Positions 44,800-56,691 of a DNA stretch of 64,000 nt are shown here, one piece after another. The position numbers and the translations under genes were made by a program. This stretch comes from Telmatactis stephensoni (Eukaryota > Cnidaria > Anthozoa > Actiniaria > Isophelliidae), in NCBI GenBank assembly GCA_029948255.1, contig JALIZF010001454.1:186001-250000 (forward strand), given 5' to 3'. A model generated the notes under the pieces. The model had not been told where the DNA came from and did no database searches. It saw only the letters and a program-made list of their open reading frames with translations. Positions within the stretch are counted from its first letter, which is position 1, and each line of letters opens with the position of its first letter.

Positions 44800-44934
44800 G
44801 TGACGTGATCGTAGATATATCAACATGTATAGTTATGTTAAGGTCACGTGATCGTAGATATATCAACATTGTATATTCATGACGAGGTCACGTGATCGTA
44901 GATATATCAACATTGTATATTCATGACGAGGTCA
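44800..44934 (+). promoter_or_regulatory. Three 44-bp repeats with E-boxes upstream of the Ly6 gene
   Basis: Units start at 44800, 44843 and 44887 and contain TGATCGTAGATATATCAACA. The second and third carry the palindromic E-box CACGTG (44845-44850 and 44889-44894). In the first it is GACGTG. A truncated fourth start is at 44931. The array lies 55-190 bases upstream of the Ly6 start codon, so a cis-regulatory role is plausible but inferred. Confidence 0.55.
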
Positions 44935-44989
44935 TTCTTGGGTGTGATTCCACTGAGCTGAGACAGCAGACAGTAATTCAAAGTCTGAC

Positions 44990-47900
44990 ATGAAGCTCTT
45001 CATCGTCTTGTTCGTTCTTGGGGCCATTTTGGCAAAAGAAGGTGGGTATTGCTTTTATTGATGTAAAGCTTCAGTTGTTTATTTTGATTTATACAAAAAT
45101 GGTATGCAACACATTGACATTTGCGCTTGTAGGCGCTGTTCGTTTGTATTGTCATGCAGGAAGATCTTTCCCGGTTTCTGGCTACTATAACTAAGATTAG
45201 AATATTATATATAATGTTTAAATCGACTGGAATAGAAGTATTTTCTATCGTTTTTTAAAAATAGAAAATGAAATTTATATTCCAATCAGGCTCAAATAAT
45301 AATAAGAATCCTTCTTATCAACATCGTAAGCATTATTTTTCCATAGGAAGATATTCACACAGGCTTACGTAAAAAAATCCAACGCGAATGTATTGCTTTA
45401 GGCAAAGCTCTGCTCGACTTGAAGACAGGTGTGGTTCTTCTAGCCAATCAGAATCGAGTTCATGTAGAACCTAACAGCACGATTTATTCATAATTTTGCT
45501 ATATTCACAGAGTTCGATATATATGTTTGCAGGCTTATGGTGTAATGTAGAAGGGATGGGTCCAAATGTTTTATTAATTTTTTAAATGCTTTATTCAAAT
45601 CGACTCACTTCAATTACTGAACATATTCAATAGCTTTTAAAATGTTGCACTCGTATAATAGAATAATAGTCATAGAACTACAATGCTTTGTAGGAATAAA
45701 TACCAGTCAGTATTTCACATCGGATTATAAAGTAATCGTACGATCACTGACACCTGCCCAACAACCAGTGAAATCAGTGCGGTTTAGAAGTTTATACTGG
45801 AATGTAAATGTACACACGAGTATAAGATCATTGTACACCATCGTGAACAAAAACTACTAAGTCAAATTTTGAGATTAAAATTTAACCTTGCGTTTGGGTT
45901 TGGCGGCAGCATATTAAAATGTTTTGTGACAACCCATCAGCAAACCATCCATCATCCCACTGATCATTAAATAGCGTCGTTTCAAAGCTTTTATCGGTCA
46001 TCAATAATTAAAAACAAACTTTACTGTCTACAAGTTGATGAAAAGACAATATACTGTTGGGAAACACTTATTTTCAAAATAGCTATGCTGCGAATTAGTG
46101 ATAATTATAGATGTATGTTGTCAATCTAATCTAATGTGGCATACCCCGTAAACATTCAAATGTGCGATCGGACAAACACACGGGCGTTAGGAATTCTCCC
46201 CAATATGTTCAAATAGACAGTTAGATGCTCTTGTCAGAAGGATTTGTTGATGGATTAGTAGATGGTTTGGTTACAACTAAAATACCAGAGCTAGTCTCCC
46301 TTACATTTGGTATAGAACCCGTTCCGGGAACAATACCTTACAAAGAACTGAATAGAATGACTGGCTGAGTTATTCTCGAACATATTTTCAGTACATTTAC
46401 AAGGTGGTGTGCATCTTGATTAATACTGAATTGTAATAGGGCTAAGTGAAGTCCAATTCGGTTTGTAATCATATGTGAGACGGATAATATGATTATAGAC
46501 AGAATTACCAATTAATACTGAATTGTAATAGGGCTAAGTGAAGTCCAATTCGGTTTGTAATCATATGTGAGATGGATAATATGATTATAGACAGAATTAC
46601 CAATTAATCATAACCATTACAATTTCAGAGAAAAGATTTTCATGCCAAACAATAGTAACCGCAACTAAAATGACCAAGTTTTGTTGAAAAAGCGATCAGT
46701 AACATTTAGTGTAAAAATCTCTTGAGCACGCGTTCAATGGCGTAGCGATTACGTGACAGCGTGTGCTCAAAATGCGTAATCTGATTGGCTTTTGGCAACT
46801 GTCCGATTACAACTGCTAAAATAAGACAGTCTCTCGACCAATCAGACTTGAGGAAATTGTTATAGTTATGATAAATTTCTTAACCCTGTCAGCTCGAAAA
46901 CCAGTTAGCGCTTACCCAGGATTAAACTAAAACTATTTAAATCTAGGTTTAGAACCAATCTACAACCGAGCCCTTTATTGCTTGAAATTGGCTTGAACTG
47001 ATTTTGTGCAAAAACATTTTCAATTCAATTAGTTATATTCAGTCAATTATATCATATATCATTGCAATACGGCTGTTGTTTGTCTACAGACTGTGTCATA
47101 GTAGTTAATGAAATGAGTAAATATTGGACTTTAAGCCCACTATCTGGGTGGAGTTGATTAATCCATGTTTGCTGTCTTTTTTAATTAAGCGGAGAAAGTC
47201 ACTACCGAAATAATAAAACAATCGCAGGAGTTATGAATGACCTTTAGTGCTCAATTGTTGTTCTTTCCATAAGTCATAATGTACTATAAAACCTGGTTTT
47301 CATGCAAGAAAAACAAAACCTTGCATTCTTTTGTGCTTGCGTCGCTACTTTTTCAAGTAAAAGGACCAGCTTTGCTTATAAGACGGTCTTATAATTGAAT
47401 AAATTACATTTATGTATTTTAGGATATGGATTTCAATGCTTCGTATCGCAATGCCAGGAAATGAATGGTAAACCAACTCATTGTCAACCTGGTAGTGGTG
47501 TTCAAACATGTCCCGAAGGCCAGGAGCATTGTATAACTACGTCAATGACGATAAAACAGTTCGGCCAGACAATAACCACCATCTCTAACAACTGTACAGT
47601 AGCTCTTGCCTGTCAAGATGCTAGCATGAACGCCACATGCCAAGCAATAAGACAAGGTGGTGGATCATGTGCTATCCAGTGTTGCAATAAGGACAAGTGT
47701 AATGCCAAATTTAATGCTACTGAAGTCGTTTCACCATTGGCACCATCCAATGGAACTGAAGTCATTGCAGGTAATTATAGTTATCATAGTTCAACCCTTT
47801 GTAAGGGAGAAATTATGATCGTCATTTAAACTAAATTTATTAAACATTTCCACAGGTGAAAAACTGTCTTGCTATGTCTGCAAGACTGGCTATGAAAGTA

Positions 47901-48837
47901 ACGACACGAGTCTTGTTGGTAGTAGCTGTGACAAACCACAACAAAGGGTAAGGAATTAACAATTATATAATAATTGGTATATCACGCGCGCTGTGATTGG
48001 TCAAGAATCATGTGTAATTACAGTACACACAATAGATGCGACATAGAAACTTACGCGCACTCTAATTGGTTGAAATAAAACCAATAGATTCCTTTTTTCC
48101 TTGGGTTTAGATCTATATGAACACTCAATGTGCAAACAATATCCTTTGGAGGTGGCGCAATAATATTAGTGCATGAAATGAAGGGTCTGTACTCTAATAG
48201 ATTCACAGATGACGTCAAAATATTATGAGAACAGCACTTCGTCTCGTGGCGTACTTTTTATTTTCACATTTCGACGTCATCTGTGCATTTAGAGTACAGA
48301 CCAACGGAAAATGTTTTTTTATAATATTCATAGAAACTTTTCAACCAATCAGAGCGCGCGTAAGATTCAATGACGTCGTCTATGCGTATGTACTATAATC
48401 ACACATGGTTATCGACTAGTGAGAGCGCACGCGTAACGTATCAATTATTATATAAAACAAACTAATGTCTTTCTACAGCAAATGAGATACTTATAACTTA
48501 AACTAGTCATTTAACTTTGCAGAAATGTGAAGGAGCGAGGGGCTTCCAACCGGCACATGATAGATGCGGTGTAACCAAATACCAACGCAAAGACGCGGGA
48601 GTAATCACTGATGTTGAATTGAGAAATTGCACCTACAGCAGCACGTGTGCAGATATGTGTACACATCTTAACAAGACTGGTGATTTAGTTTCCTGTGACA
48701 TGTCTTGTTGTATAGGTAATCTGTGTAATGGTAACAAAACCACTCCCTCACCACCAAAAGGAGGTCAGAATGCATGTGCTCTGGTTAACATTATGACTGT
48801 TCTAGTGGGAATTGTTGTAGTCATGTGTTTCAAGTAA
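44990..48837 (+). CDS. Two-domain uPAR/Ly6 protein, probably GPI-anchored
   Basis: Exons: 44990-45041, 47423-47770, 47856-47947, 48523-48837 (phases 1,1,0); 268 residues close in frame. Signal peptide 1-16 (MKLFIVLFVLGAILAK). Domain 1 (about 20-115) starts FQCFVSQC and ends in the family signature SCAIQCCNKDKCN. Domain 2 (about 135-240) starts LSCYVCKTG and ends CDMSCCIGNLCNGN. Each ends in the CC....CN pattern of three-finger Ly6 folds. Several N-glycosylation sequons are present. A hydrophobic C-terminus after a small-residue stretch suggests a GPI anchor at the cell surface. Domain 1 sits in one exon, domain 2 in two. Ly6 proteins modulate receptors and adhesion, but no ligand can be named. 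Confidence 0.88.
46421..46604. repeat. 92-bp tandem duplication in Ly6 intron 1
   Basis: Two nearly identical 92-bp units start at 46421 and 46513 with TAATACTGAATTGTAATAGG. They differ at one visible position (GAGACGG versus GAGATGG). The rest of the 2.4-kb intron shows nothing recognisable. Confidence 0.85.
47955..48465. mobile_element. Foldback element with an inner foldback in Ly6 intron 3
   Basis: Outer arms of about 130 bp are imperfect complements: TATATAATAATTG, the TTACGCGC..CTCT.ATTGGTTG block and their inverses. Inside, a second foldback (48183-48302) has ends GGTCTGTACTCTAA and TTAGAGTACAGACC and the shared CACAGATGACGTC. It looks like one MITE inserted into another, both within an intron. 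Confidence 0.7.
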
Positions 48838-49700
48838 AATAGACCAGTCTCGAGTTTCATATTGCTCAGTCTTTTCTGCTCTGTTAGCAAGTTATTAAAG
48901 TGGTTTAACTAAACAAAAATTAATTGTTCATACCGTGCGCACCCCACAACTAAACAAAAACTTGTTTGTTTAAAATATCTTAGGAAGTTTGGTTTGAAAT
49001 TTGTCTTCTAGAGATGAATGGAAAGCGTAATCGACAAATTGGAGAAACCTAAACGTGGTTTAGTTAATTTAGTTAAACTAGTTTAGTTGGTGTGAATGGG
49101 GCATTAGTCTCAAATCTGAGTAAGATATCGGCAAAAAATTCGCAAAATCCGGCGAGATTCTAAATTTGTATTTTGCTGTGTTTACATTCCAAACGCCTTT
49201 CCCTGAAGAGCTTTCATAAGGACAATATGTGAATGCATAAAATATTACATAGAGGCACACACTGAGCAAACGGGAACTCGAACTGGGAGAACTGAAGAAG
49301 AACCTCACTTATTTGTTATAAATGGTCATTTCTTTTGAATACGTTTATGAATGTCACATTTTTCACAGTGTTTTTAGATGGCTTCTTTTATAGATTATTT
49401 GTTGTTTGTAAATATGTTTGCTTACGATGTCCTTCGTTCGGACAGAGCAAGCAAATTGATCAGGAGACTTTTTATGTAGTAGCTCGATATAACCCTAACC
49501 ATTGTACATTTGTACTATATTGTTAGCATTGCGGTAGTTCGCGAAAAAGTGTTCATAGAATAGACATTTAATTATTATTTGAAACATTAGTAGTCAAGTG
49601 ATCGTTACATCAGTGAGCTTTTAATGCTTTGGTTTTGACAATACTGATGATAATTATTCATAATATTTAATACTTAGCTGTAAGTGCAAGGAATTGAAAT
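48838..49700. other. 3' flank of the Ly6 gene
   Basis: ATTAAA at 48894 is a candidate poly(A) signal. AT-rich DNA follows with repeated TTTAGTT/AACTAAAC words near 48905-49085 and no supported gene. Confidence 0.5.
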
Positions 49701-49702
49701 TA

Positions 49703-49735
49703 ATGTAGAGGTAGTGAGTGTGAGAGTACAGTGTC
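49703..49735 (+). mobile_element. 3' fragment of the SINE family
   Basis: ATGTAGAGGTAGTGAGTGTG matches the distal body of the SINEs at 6.2 kb and 18.9 kb. Only this short piece remains. Confidence 0.45.
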
Positions 49736-49982
49736 CTCCAATTAGTGTGCAAGCGCTAGAATGGACACTTAAATAAACAGTTTTTATTTATTAATTTGTT
49801 ATATTAGTTCACAAATTTTAAATAAATACGTTTTTGTTTGATTCACTGATGTCATTCTGTAGTTGGTTGGTCTGTCCAGTCAAGGCCCTGATAATCTTAG
49901 CAACGCTAAAAGAGCAATTAAACCCTGCAAAGGTGTTATGAAGTACACCTATATACAGCTAAATAGATACTATATATACTAC

Positions 49983-50310
49983 AATGCAATTCCGTAACTC
50001 GATTCTAAAGGTTGAAAACTTCTTTTTCGAGATACACTTTTTGGAATTGTTGTGGTTATTTTTTAAGCCAATTTCAAATTATTGCTCTACTCTTTCGCAG
50101 CCAACTTTTAGAATCGAGTTACGGAATTACCGCGTAACTCGAAAATAAAGTTTCATTTTGTCGAGTTCGAGTTACGTAACTCGACTTTGATTTCAACGAT
50201 GTTTGTCATCGAGTTACGTACAGTTGTCAAAGTGGGCGTTGCGTCACCAAAATGGGCGTGGTCGGGAGCGTAACTCGAAAATCACGTAACTCGAAAATCT
50301 TAACTCGAAA
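49983..50310. repeat. Cluster of CGTAACTCG motifs
   Basis: CGTAACTCG or its complement occurs at 49993, 50115, 50133, 50168, 50175, 50210, 50269 and 50285, with a partial copy at 50300. The first two are part of a foldback (GAATTGCATT side to about 50130). The remainder are spread over 180 bp in both orientations. Confidence 0.75.
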
Positions 50311-50479
50311 ATTACCTTACCTCCGTCTGATTGTAGTATTATGAGTACCAAAGTGGTGATTGTGTAAATCACACGCAAGTCAAGTTATAAGCAAGTATGC
50401 AAAAGTTGTGCAGTGTAAATCGGCCTTATCACTACTATCACCCACTACCCACAAAATTTAAAGTCAGTTCAGTAAAAAA

Positions 50480-50805
50480 CAAGATCAGTTTATTTATCCG
50501 CAGTTTTTGAGATACTAAAAATCTTATTCAATGCAACTTCTAATCAGTTAGGAAAAAGCAAAACAAACAAACAAACAAGCAAACAAAACAAACAAACAAA
50601 CAAACTGAAACAAACAAGCAAGTTTCAGTAATAAAAAAGCATTAGTCGGACATGTTTTGTTTCTCACAGTTATCCTTTGTTTTTTTTATAGATCAGTTTA
50701 TTTATCCGCAGTTTTTGAGATTTTAAAAATCTTATTCAATGCAACTTTTAATCAGTCAGGAAAAAGAAAAACAAACAAACAAGCAAGCAAGCAAACACGC
50801 AAACA
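50480..50805. repeat. ~211-bp direct duplication with AAAC repeats
   Basis: GATCAGTTTATTTATCCGCA at about 50482 recurs at about 50693, followed in both copies by AGTTTTTGAGAT, CTTATTCAATGCAACTT and an AAAC/AAGC short repeat. Non-coding. Confidence 0.75.
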
Positions 50806-50849
50806 AGCAATAAAAAACACGCTCAAGGTTTGTCCTACAATCCCATTTC

Positions 50850-52134
50850 CTTGCTTTTCACCAAACATATACTATCGCATCGCCCAATGCCTCTAAGTTG
50901 GTCTTCCTGTGTTACCACACAACGTGTGGGTCTAGTACGATTGCGTCATATCATTATCGTTGTCCGGCTAAAAAAGACATTAAAGTCCGATTTATTGACT
51001 ACGACCTTTTTATCGCACGGCACCCCTCAATCTTGTCACGAGGACTAATTCTGGGTACGACAACCAACAAATGTTGTCCACAATGATAATTATGGGTTTC
51101 GAGCAAAAAATGATGGGTCCGCGTGCCGTGCCGTACAAAGTTTGTCATGTAAATCAGGCTTAAAATTAGACAACGGTTTAAATGTCACGTGACTTATTAT
51201 GGAATATTCTCGCGCGAAATATGGTTTGTGGACCTGGAATTCACAGCTTCAGAGAAAGCGAAAAATCGAAGCAAGCCCTTTCTTACTTCTCAAGAAAAAT
51301 TAATATATAGTGGGTCGAGGCGTGTGATGTTCAAAAAGCCTGGACAACAAGCTGGATAATGCTACGTGGTGTATGTTAGGGGTTTGGTATCGCAAAAATT
51401 CCCTCAAAGCTGCTGCTTTCATACGATTTTCATTTCATTTAAAATACTGAGCTTAATTAGGTATCCTTAATGAGAGACCATAGTGTATTTTCGCCCTATC
51501 GAGGGTTATGTTGTACTTGACTCGTGATATATGAGGTGCATAAATTGTTAGCAATTTAAATTATTTGTTAATATGTTAGTGATATTGAATTTCGTTTCTT
51601 GAAGTTCATTGTTTCTGGTTTTAAGGTGTTTTCAGGAAAACGAAATGACTTTATCACTCGTTTGACAGCTGTGGCAAACAGCAAGTTATTTCCATTTAAA
51701 AAGATGCTTATCACGTAACGTTTAGTAATACTGTGAGAGATCAGTGCTAATGATTAAATATGCAACACCATCAATTAACATATAGCCAAGACAGGTTTTG
51801 GTTGCTATGACAACACTGTTATTTCAGACATATAGCTTCAAAAATAAGAAGTATAAGGCGAATCGACAAAAAGTATAGTTTACGTACAACAAGTTTACTT
51901 TGCTGCCAGTGCTGTTCACATGCTAACATGTACACCTGCTAAACATGAATTATAGAAAATGATTATGTTTTAATCCACCAATCAGTGTCCAGATTTGGTC
52001 AGTGACATCCAAGCGGGCAGTGGTTTAGCAAAAGCTCCTTCGTATTTTTTACATGTTTTTACTTTCGATTTAAATACTGGAATAATCTTTATACTTATAC
52101 GTGTTAGGCGATCATCACTGTCTTGGATTAAGAA
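50850..52134. other. Gene-poor stretch
   Basis: No recognisable coding or RNA gene. The last few hundred bases probably include the promoter and 5' UTR of the gene at 52135. Confidence 0.5.
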
Positions 52135-53095
52135 ATGGAGGATATAACAAGATTACGCTTACAAGAACAAGAAAATCAAAAACTTTACGACGAAAAAGCG
52201 ACAAATTTTGATCCCCGAGATGATCATGTTTATTCGAAACAAAACACTGAGTCAAGAGATGAAAAAATCGGTTTAAGAAGTGAAGCAACACCCACAAATA
52301 CAGGTAAATGTTGTTCAGCTATTACCGAGTCTACAGGAAGAGTTTCCTGTGATAGTATCAACTAAATGGCGTAGTTCATTTCAGAGTTGCGAATATTTCA
52401 AAGATGACATCACTATCAAACAATTTATTCCTATATAATTCACCATCTTTTTCTCTGTAATGTATTTTGAATGTCTTCCTTTCGATTTTATCGCAGAAGA
52501 CAATCTTTATGTAAATCAGCTGTTTACCGACAAATGTGCCATGTTTTTATGTTAGAAATGCACAGCTGCCCGACTAGATTTTCGTATTGGCGTTGCTATG
52601 GCGACCAGGAGCCTTATTGACTTCCACTAATAATTCTATTTTTGATAGATTTTAGCTGACATCAGTTTCCCACTACTATACCTGGATGATAAATAGCCTT
52701 TATTATTCATATATAACATATAACATATTAATACTTGTATTTTGTTATCTTTTAGAGGCTAAAGCAAATACTACAGACAAAGAAGCAAAATCCAGTACCT
52801 CGCCCGAGTCCCTTGAAAATAGTTCCTCCTTGTGAGTTCTAAAACATGTCGGTTAGTTTTGTCAAAAAGACCTTTTTTCATCGTTTTTTCAACTATTTCT
52901 TTCAGATTTAGCAACTATGACTTGGAAGACGATACAAGATTAGAGGAAGAAAGTTGTGAACAAAGCGAAACTAAAAAGAAAACCGAAGGAGAAGAAGGAA
53001 CATATGAAGAGTTAATTTGTCTTGTTCGACAGTTTTATGTCGAGAAACCTATCAATCCTGCAGCCTTGGCTCACCAAAATATCGAAACATGCTAG
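52135..53095 (+). CDS. Small acidic protein of unknown function
   Basis: Exons: 52135-52303, 52756-52831, 52906-53095 (phases 1 and 2); 144 residues. The donor and acceptor sites fit consensus and the frame closes. There is no signal peptide or membrane segment. The N-terminus has a short helix (MEDITRLRLQEQENQKLYDE). The middle is Ser/Thr/Glu-rich and probably disordered. The C-terminus has acidic and Lys/Glu runs (DLEDDTRLEEESCEQ) and then a more hydrophobic end (EELICLVRQFYVEKPINPAA) that could be a short binding helix. I do not recognise the family. It is probably intracellular. The model rests on splice signals alone. Confidence 0.55.
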
Positions 53096-54245
53096 TTTAA
53101 TTGTAAATTCACATTTTTGTAGCTTTGTGTTGCTTGCGAGCTATCGTACGAGAATAACACATTTTTAACAGTAAAATTCTTTTAATTATTTCATCTAGGC
53201 ATTTCAGAGTTAATTTCATAAGTTATCAGACGAAGATAAGAAAGCATTTTAGAATAATTATACTGATAATGACAATGATGATGCCAGCTCTTTCTACATA
53301 CAGCTATTGGCACAAACTTTTTTCTTTTCAAAACATTGGAAAATCTACTGATTAGATTATCTAAGGAAGCGAATGCACGTGGATATTTCTAACAGTGTTG
53401 GTATTCCAGACGTGACTTTGCAGAGTATTCATAGATAAAACAAAATGAAAAACCAAATCAGTTACCGAGTAGACCTAGGAGCCGCCATATTGGTATTAGT
53501 TTCTAAGCCTTCGATGATTTTGAAAGGTTCAATGGAAATAGCTATAAACACAAAGGTTTTTCACGTCGACTGCTTTGCAGTGCGTCTAATAAACTGCGTT
53601 CATACAACTTTGTGTTTTACCCGAAGACTTTATTTACCGCGCTAACATAACAAGTTGGTACATGTACAAAACAGTACAAGTTTTTAAATGATTACTAAAA
53701 ATAGCGATATTAAAATACATTGATAAACAACTTGTATGGAGCTGTTATGTTTATAAACTTACTCAATTAAGAAAGTGAAAAATTTGACTTCATTTCCCAC
53801 TGTTCAAAAATTAGACATGGAACTAGTCACGAGTATTTGTCCACACTCTGAAATGATTTGCAGTTCTCGTCTTCTTCTAGTTTATGAAATGTCTAAAATA
53901 AATTGACCAGTGCTATTTTCAAACTCTTTTCTAATTTTATCCAGTATCCAAAGGCGGATATAATAATAATAATGACAAGTTGTATTCAAATATTAGGTTT
54001 CTACTTTCAATAGGAAATGCAGGTGACTCTAATGGGACCATGTGCTTGTGGGGAGCCAAAGGGGCATTTTAACAGAGAATTGAATTAGGATTATCGTAAA
54101 GCGCATCTCTGAAGACAATGAAGACAAAGGATTCACCGTGGATGAATTGCATGACAAAAATAAAGTATCGATTACTAGTCCATAAAAAGCACAACTACCA
54201 ACGAGTCTTTCAGTTACAAGTTTTACTTTCGACTACAAGATCACC
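53096..54245. other. Intergenic DNA before the GPCR
   Basis: AT-rich sequence, with ATA/AAT short repeats near 53958. No supported gene. Confidence 0.5.
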
Positions 54246-55265
54246 ATGAATGCATCGACAGTTTCTTCCCTCTTGAAGTACGAAGTCCTTCTAGCAAAAC
54301 GTCCTCACAACTTGGTTGTCGTAGAGGCAAGTGTCTGCGCTTTTCTCATCCTTGCAGCTCTTCTTGGAAACTTTCTTGTACTTTGGATTGTATACAAGAA
54401 TCGCAATTTACGTACGATCCCGAACCAGTTCGTGGTATCCCTGGCTTTGGCTGATATACTAATGGCAACAATTTGCGCTCCACCTTGCTTGTCTGTTCTC
54501 ATCTCCGGACGTCGCACATTTGGTGAATTTGTGTGTCAACTTCAAGGATTTGCCATTGCATCGTTGGCATGTGTGTCCTTGCTAACAATGACGCTTGTAG
54601 CTGTTAACAGATACGTTCTCATCGTACGACCTCAGGATTATCAAAGATGTTTCACGCCTAAAAAAACTAAGCTGATGATTTTATTGGTGTGGTTTTGTTC
54701 CTGCACTGAACCTCTTCCCTACCTTCTGTCTGGCCATCGTTACCAATACCATGCTGGAAAGGTCTTCTGCTTTCAAGGACTTGAGGTGGATTTCTGCACT
54801 CTTCTTGGTTATGTGTACGTAGCTATTCCCATCTTTGTCCTAACATCTTGTTACTACACCGTTTTCAAGATACTTCGCCAACATCAAGCCAGAATCCGAA
54901 GTCTGAGGAAATCCAACAAGTCGTCATCAACTGGCCGTGTGTCCATAGAAGACATCAGTGTTACAAGGACTCTATTTTTGACGGTTTGTGGATTCCTGAT
55001 TTGCTGGATTCCAATCAGTATCGTAGATTTCATTGGCTTTGGTCAAGGAAAATGGGCTTTGCCAAGACAGGTATATGTCATGTATACCTTTCTGGGCCAG
55101 TTGAGTACCACGCTAAACCCCTTCATCTATGGTGTCATGAATAAGACGTTTCGTGACGAATATAAAAGGATGTTGTGTCGCTGTCACTTATGCTCAAGAC
55201 GAATGGAAGGAACTCTGGACTCCGATACGTCCAATACACGCATTAGCAAATGCTCCATTATCTAA
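54246..55265 (+). CDS. Class A (rhodopsin-like) GPCR, single exon
   Basis: 339 residues with seven membrane helices. Diagnostic residues: N42 in LLGNFLVL (helix 1), LALAD at 66-70 with D70 (helix 2), C97 and C175 for the extracellular disulfide, NRY at 121-123 in place of DRY (end of helix 3), CWIP at 253-256 (helix 6) and NPFIY at 291-295 (helix 7). An N-glycosylation sequon NAS starts at residue 2. The cytoplasmic tail is short and Cys-rich (MLCRCHLCSRR), allowing palmitoylation. The NRY and general layout resemble melatonin-like or other amine/peptide-type orphan receptors expanded in cnidarians. The ligand is unknown. There are no introns, common for cnidarian GPCRs that spread by retroposition. 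Confidence 0.92.
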   Translation: MNASTVSSLLKYEVLLAKRPHNLVVVEASVCAFLILAALLGNFLVLWIVYKNRNLRTIPNQFVVSLALADILMATICAPPCLSVLISGRRTFGEFVCQLQGFAIASLACVSLLTMTLVAVNRYVLIVRPQDYQRCFTPKKTKLMILLVWFCSCTEPLPYLLSGHRYQYHAGKVFCFQGLEVDFCTLLGYVYVAIPIFVLTSCYYTVFKILRQHQARIRSLRKSNKSSSTGRVSIEDISVTRTLFLTVCGFLICWIPISIVDFIGFGQGKWALPRQVYVMYTFLGQLSTTLNPFIYGVMNKTFRDEYKRMLCRCHLCSRRMEGTLDSDTSNTRISKCSII

Positions 55266-56691
55266 CAGAACTTGTCAGCCTACCGTGCAGTGACTAACAG
55301 AACTAAGAACACAAGAAGACAAACTTATACAATATGCAGAGTTAATTTATATAAAAAGCGAGATACTGTTCTCCAGGCTAAAATAGAAACGAGACATTTT
55401 AGAACAAGAAGAATGTCATGTTCACCGTCATTCAAGCCACTGGCGCTAATGATATTATTATGATAGTAATAGCTGTATGAGCGCCCTGTTAAGCCCGGTT
55501 CTAAGTAGCAAGACAACACAAAGCTTGCGTTAGTCGTGTTCTCATTTGAAAGAGTAGCGACGCAAGCACCAACGAAAGTGCAAAAGAACGCAAGGTTTTA
55601 CTTTCTCTTGTGTCGCTAGTGAGAAATAACTTTAGCATATCATCAGTCCATTTGCATTGATATAATAGTAACAACCAAAATCAATGAAGTGCAAGCTTTC
55701 AAAACATCTTGTCCGGTTGAAAAACGCTGGATGTTAATAAGAACATCTGGGTGTGTAGCGCCTTTAACCAGTCCTAGCCAGTGGCTTAGTTTGGCTGAGG
55801 AATGTCTAGGAAAGGGTTACCCTGCTACAGAAGACTCTCCTTTTTCTTTTCCAGCAAAGAGAAGGCTGTAACTCGGCTCACAGGGTACAGGTTGGTCCGC
55901 AAGCCTTGTGATTATCTGCTTGAAAGCTCTTTAGTAATAGTGGTTATTTTACTGTTTATGGAAGGTAGGAAAGTAAGTACGTGAATCTAACGCTATAAAA
56001 TCATACCTAATTTGTATATAGGTTATTGAGCAATGATATAGAAGAAATAATTAACCATGCGGTTGCAGTTGTGTTTTTAACACGAGGTGATTTCTTCTAT
56101 ACCTAATTAATTGATAGTGTCAAGAAAATTTAACAGCTTAACTTCGACCTGAAAGTCAGGAAAATTAAACAGCTTAACTTCGACCTGAAAAACACCTTGG
56201 TTGAACTGTAACTATGCTATAGATAGAACCGCTTTCGTATGACTGAAAACGGCACGGTCACTGCACGGTTACGGCAGGAATTTTGAATATTTTTATAGAC
56301 ACCACGGCACTGACACGGTCACGGTCCGGTACGGCGCAGTCCGTTTCACATTGATACGAAATCCACTCTATTCACCATTGTAGAGAGCTCTTAAAGTATT
56401 CTATTAAATCATTTAGGTTGATAAGAATTTAAACAATATTCTGCTCAAATAATTGGCTAATTTTGGAGACTCTGAAATACTCCTCTTAGTTAATAGTTGA
56501 TCACGTGATTGTATTGTCAACTAGAGTCACTCTACTGTATGACTAAACGCTCATGTTATAGTTGTTTACCCACCCTCTTGCTGGGCGGATAGTTTTAATT
56601 AGCTTTACTGGTCTTCTGATGGCTGTTTATTAAACCTTCCTTTGGCCAACAATAAAGGTGTGTGAGTGTGTTTAACATATTTGGTTTGCTC
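55266..56691. other. Gene-poor stretch with dispersed repeats
   Basis: A repeat at about 55550-55620 (GTAGCGACGCAAGCAC and AAGAACGCAAGGTTTTA) is related in inverted orientation to 47300-47355. Two copies of TTTAACAGCTTAACTTCGACCTGAAA-type sequence (AACAGCTTAACTTCGACCTG) lie in tandem at about 56128 and 56165. GCACGGTCACGG-like words recur at 56250-56330. No gene was recognised. Confidence 0.55.
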
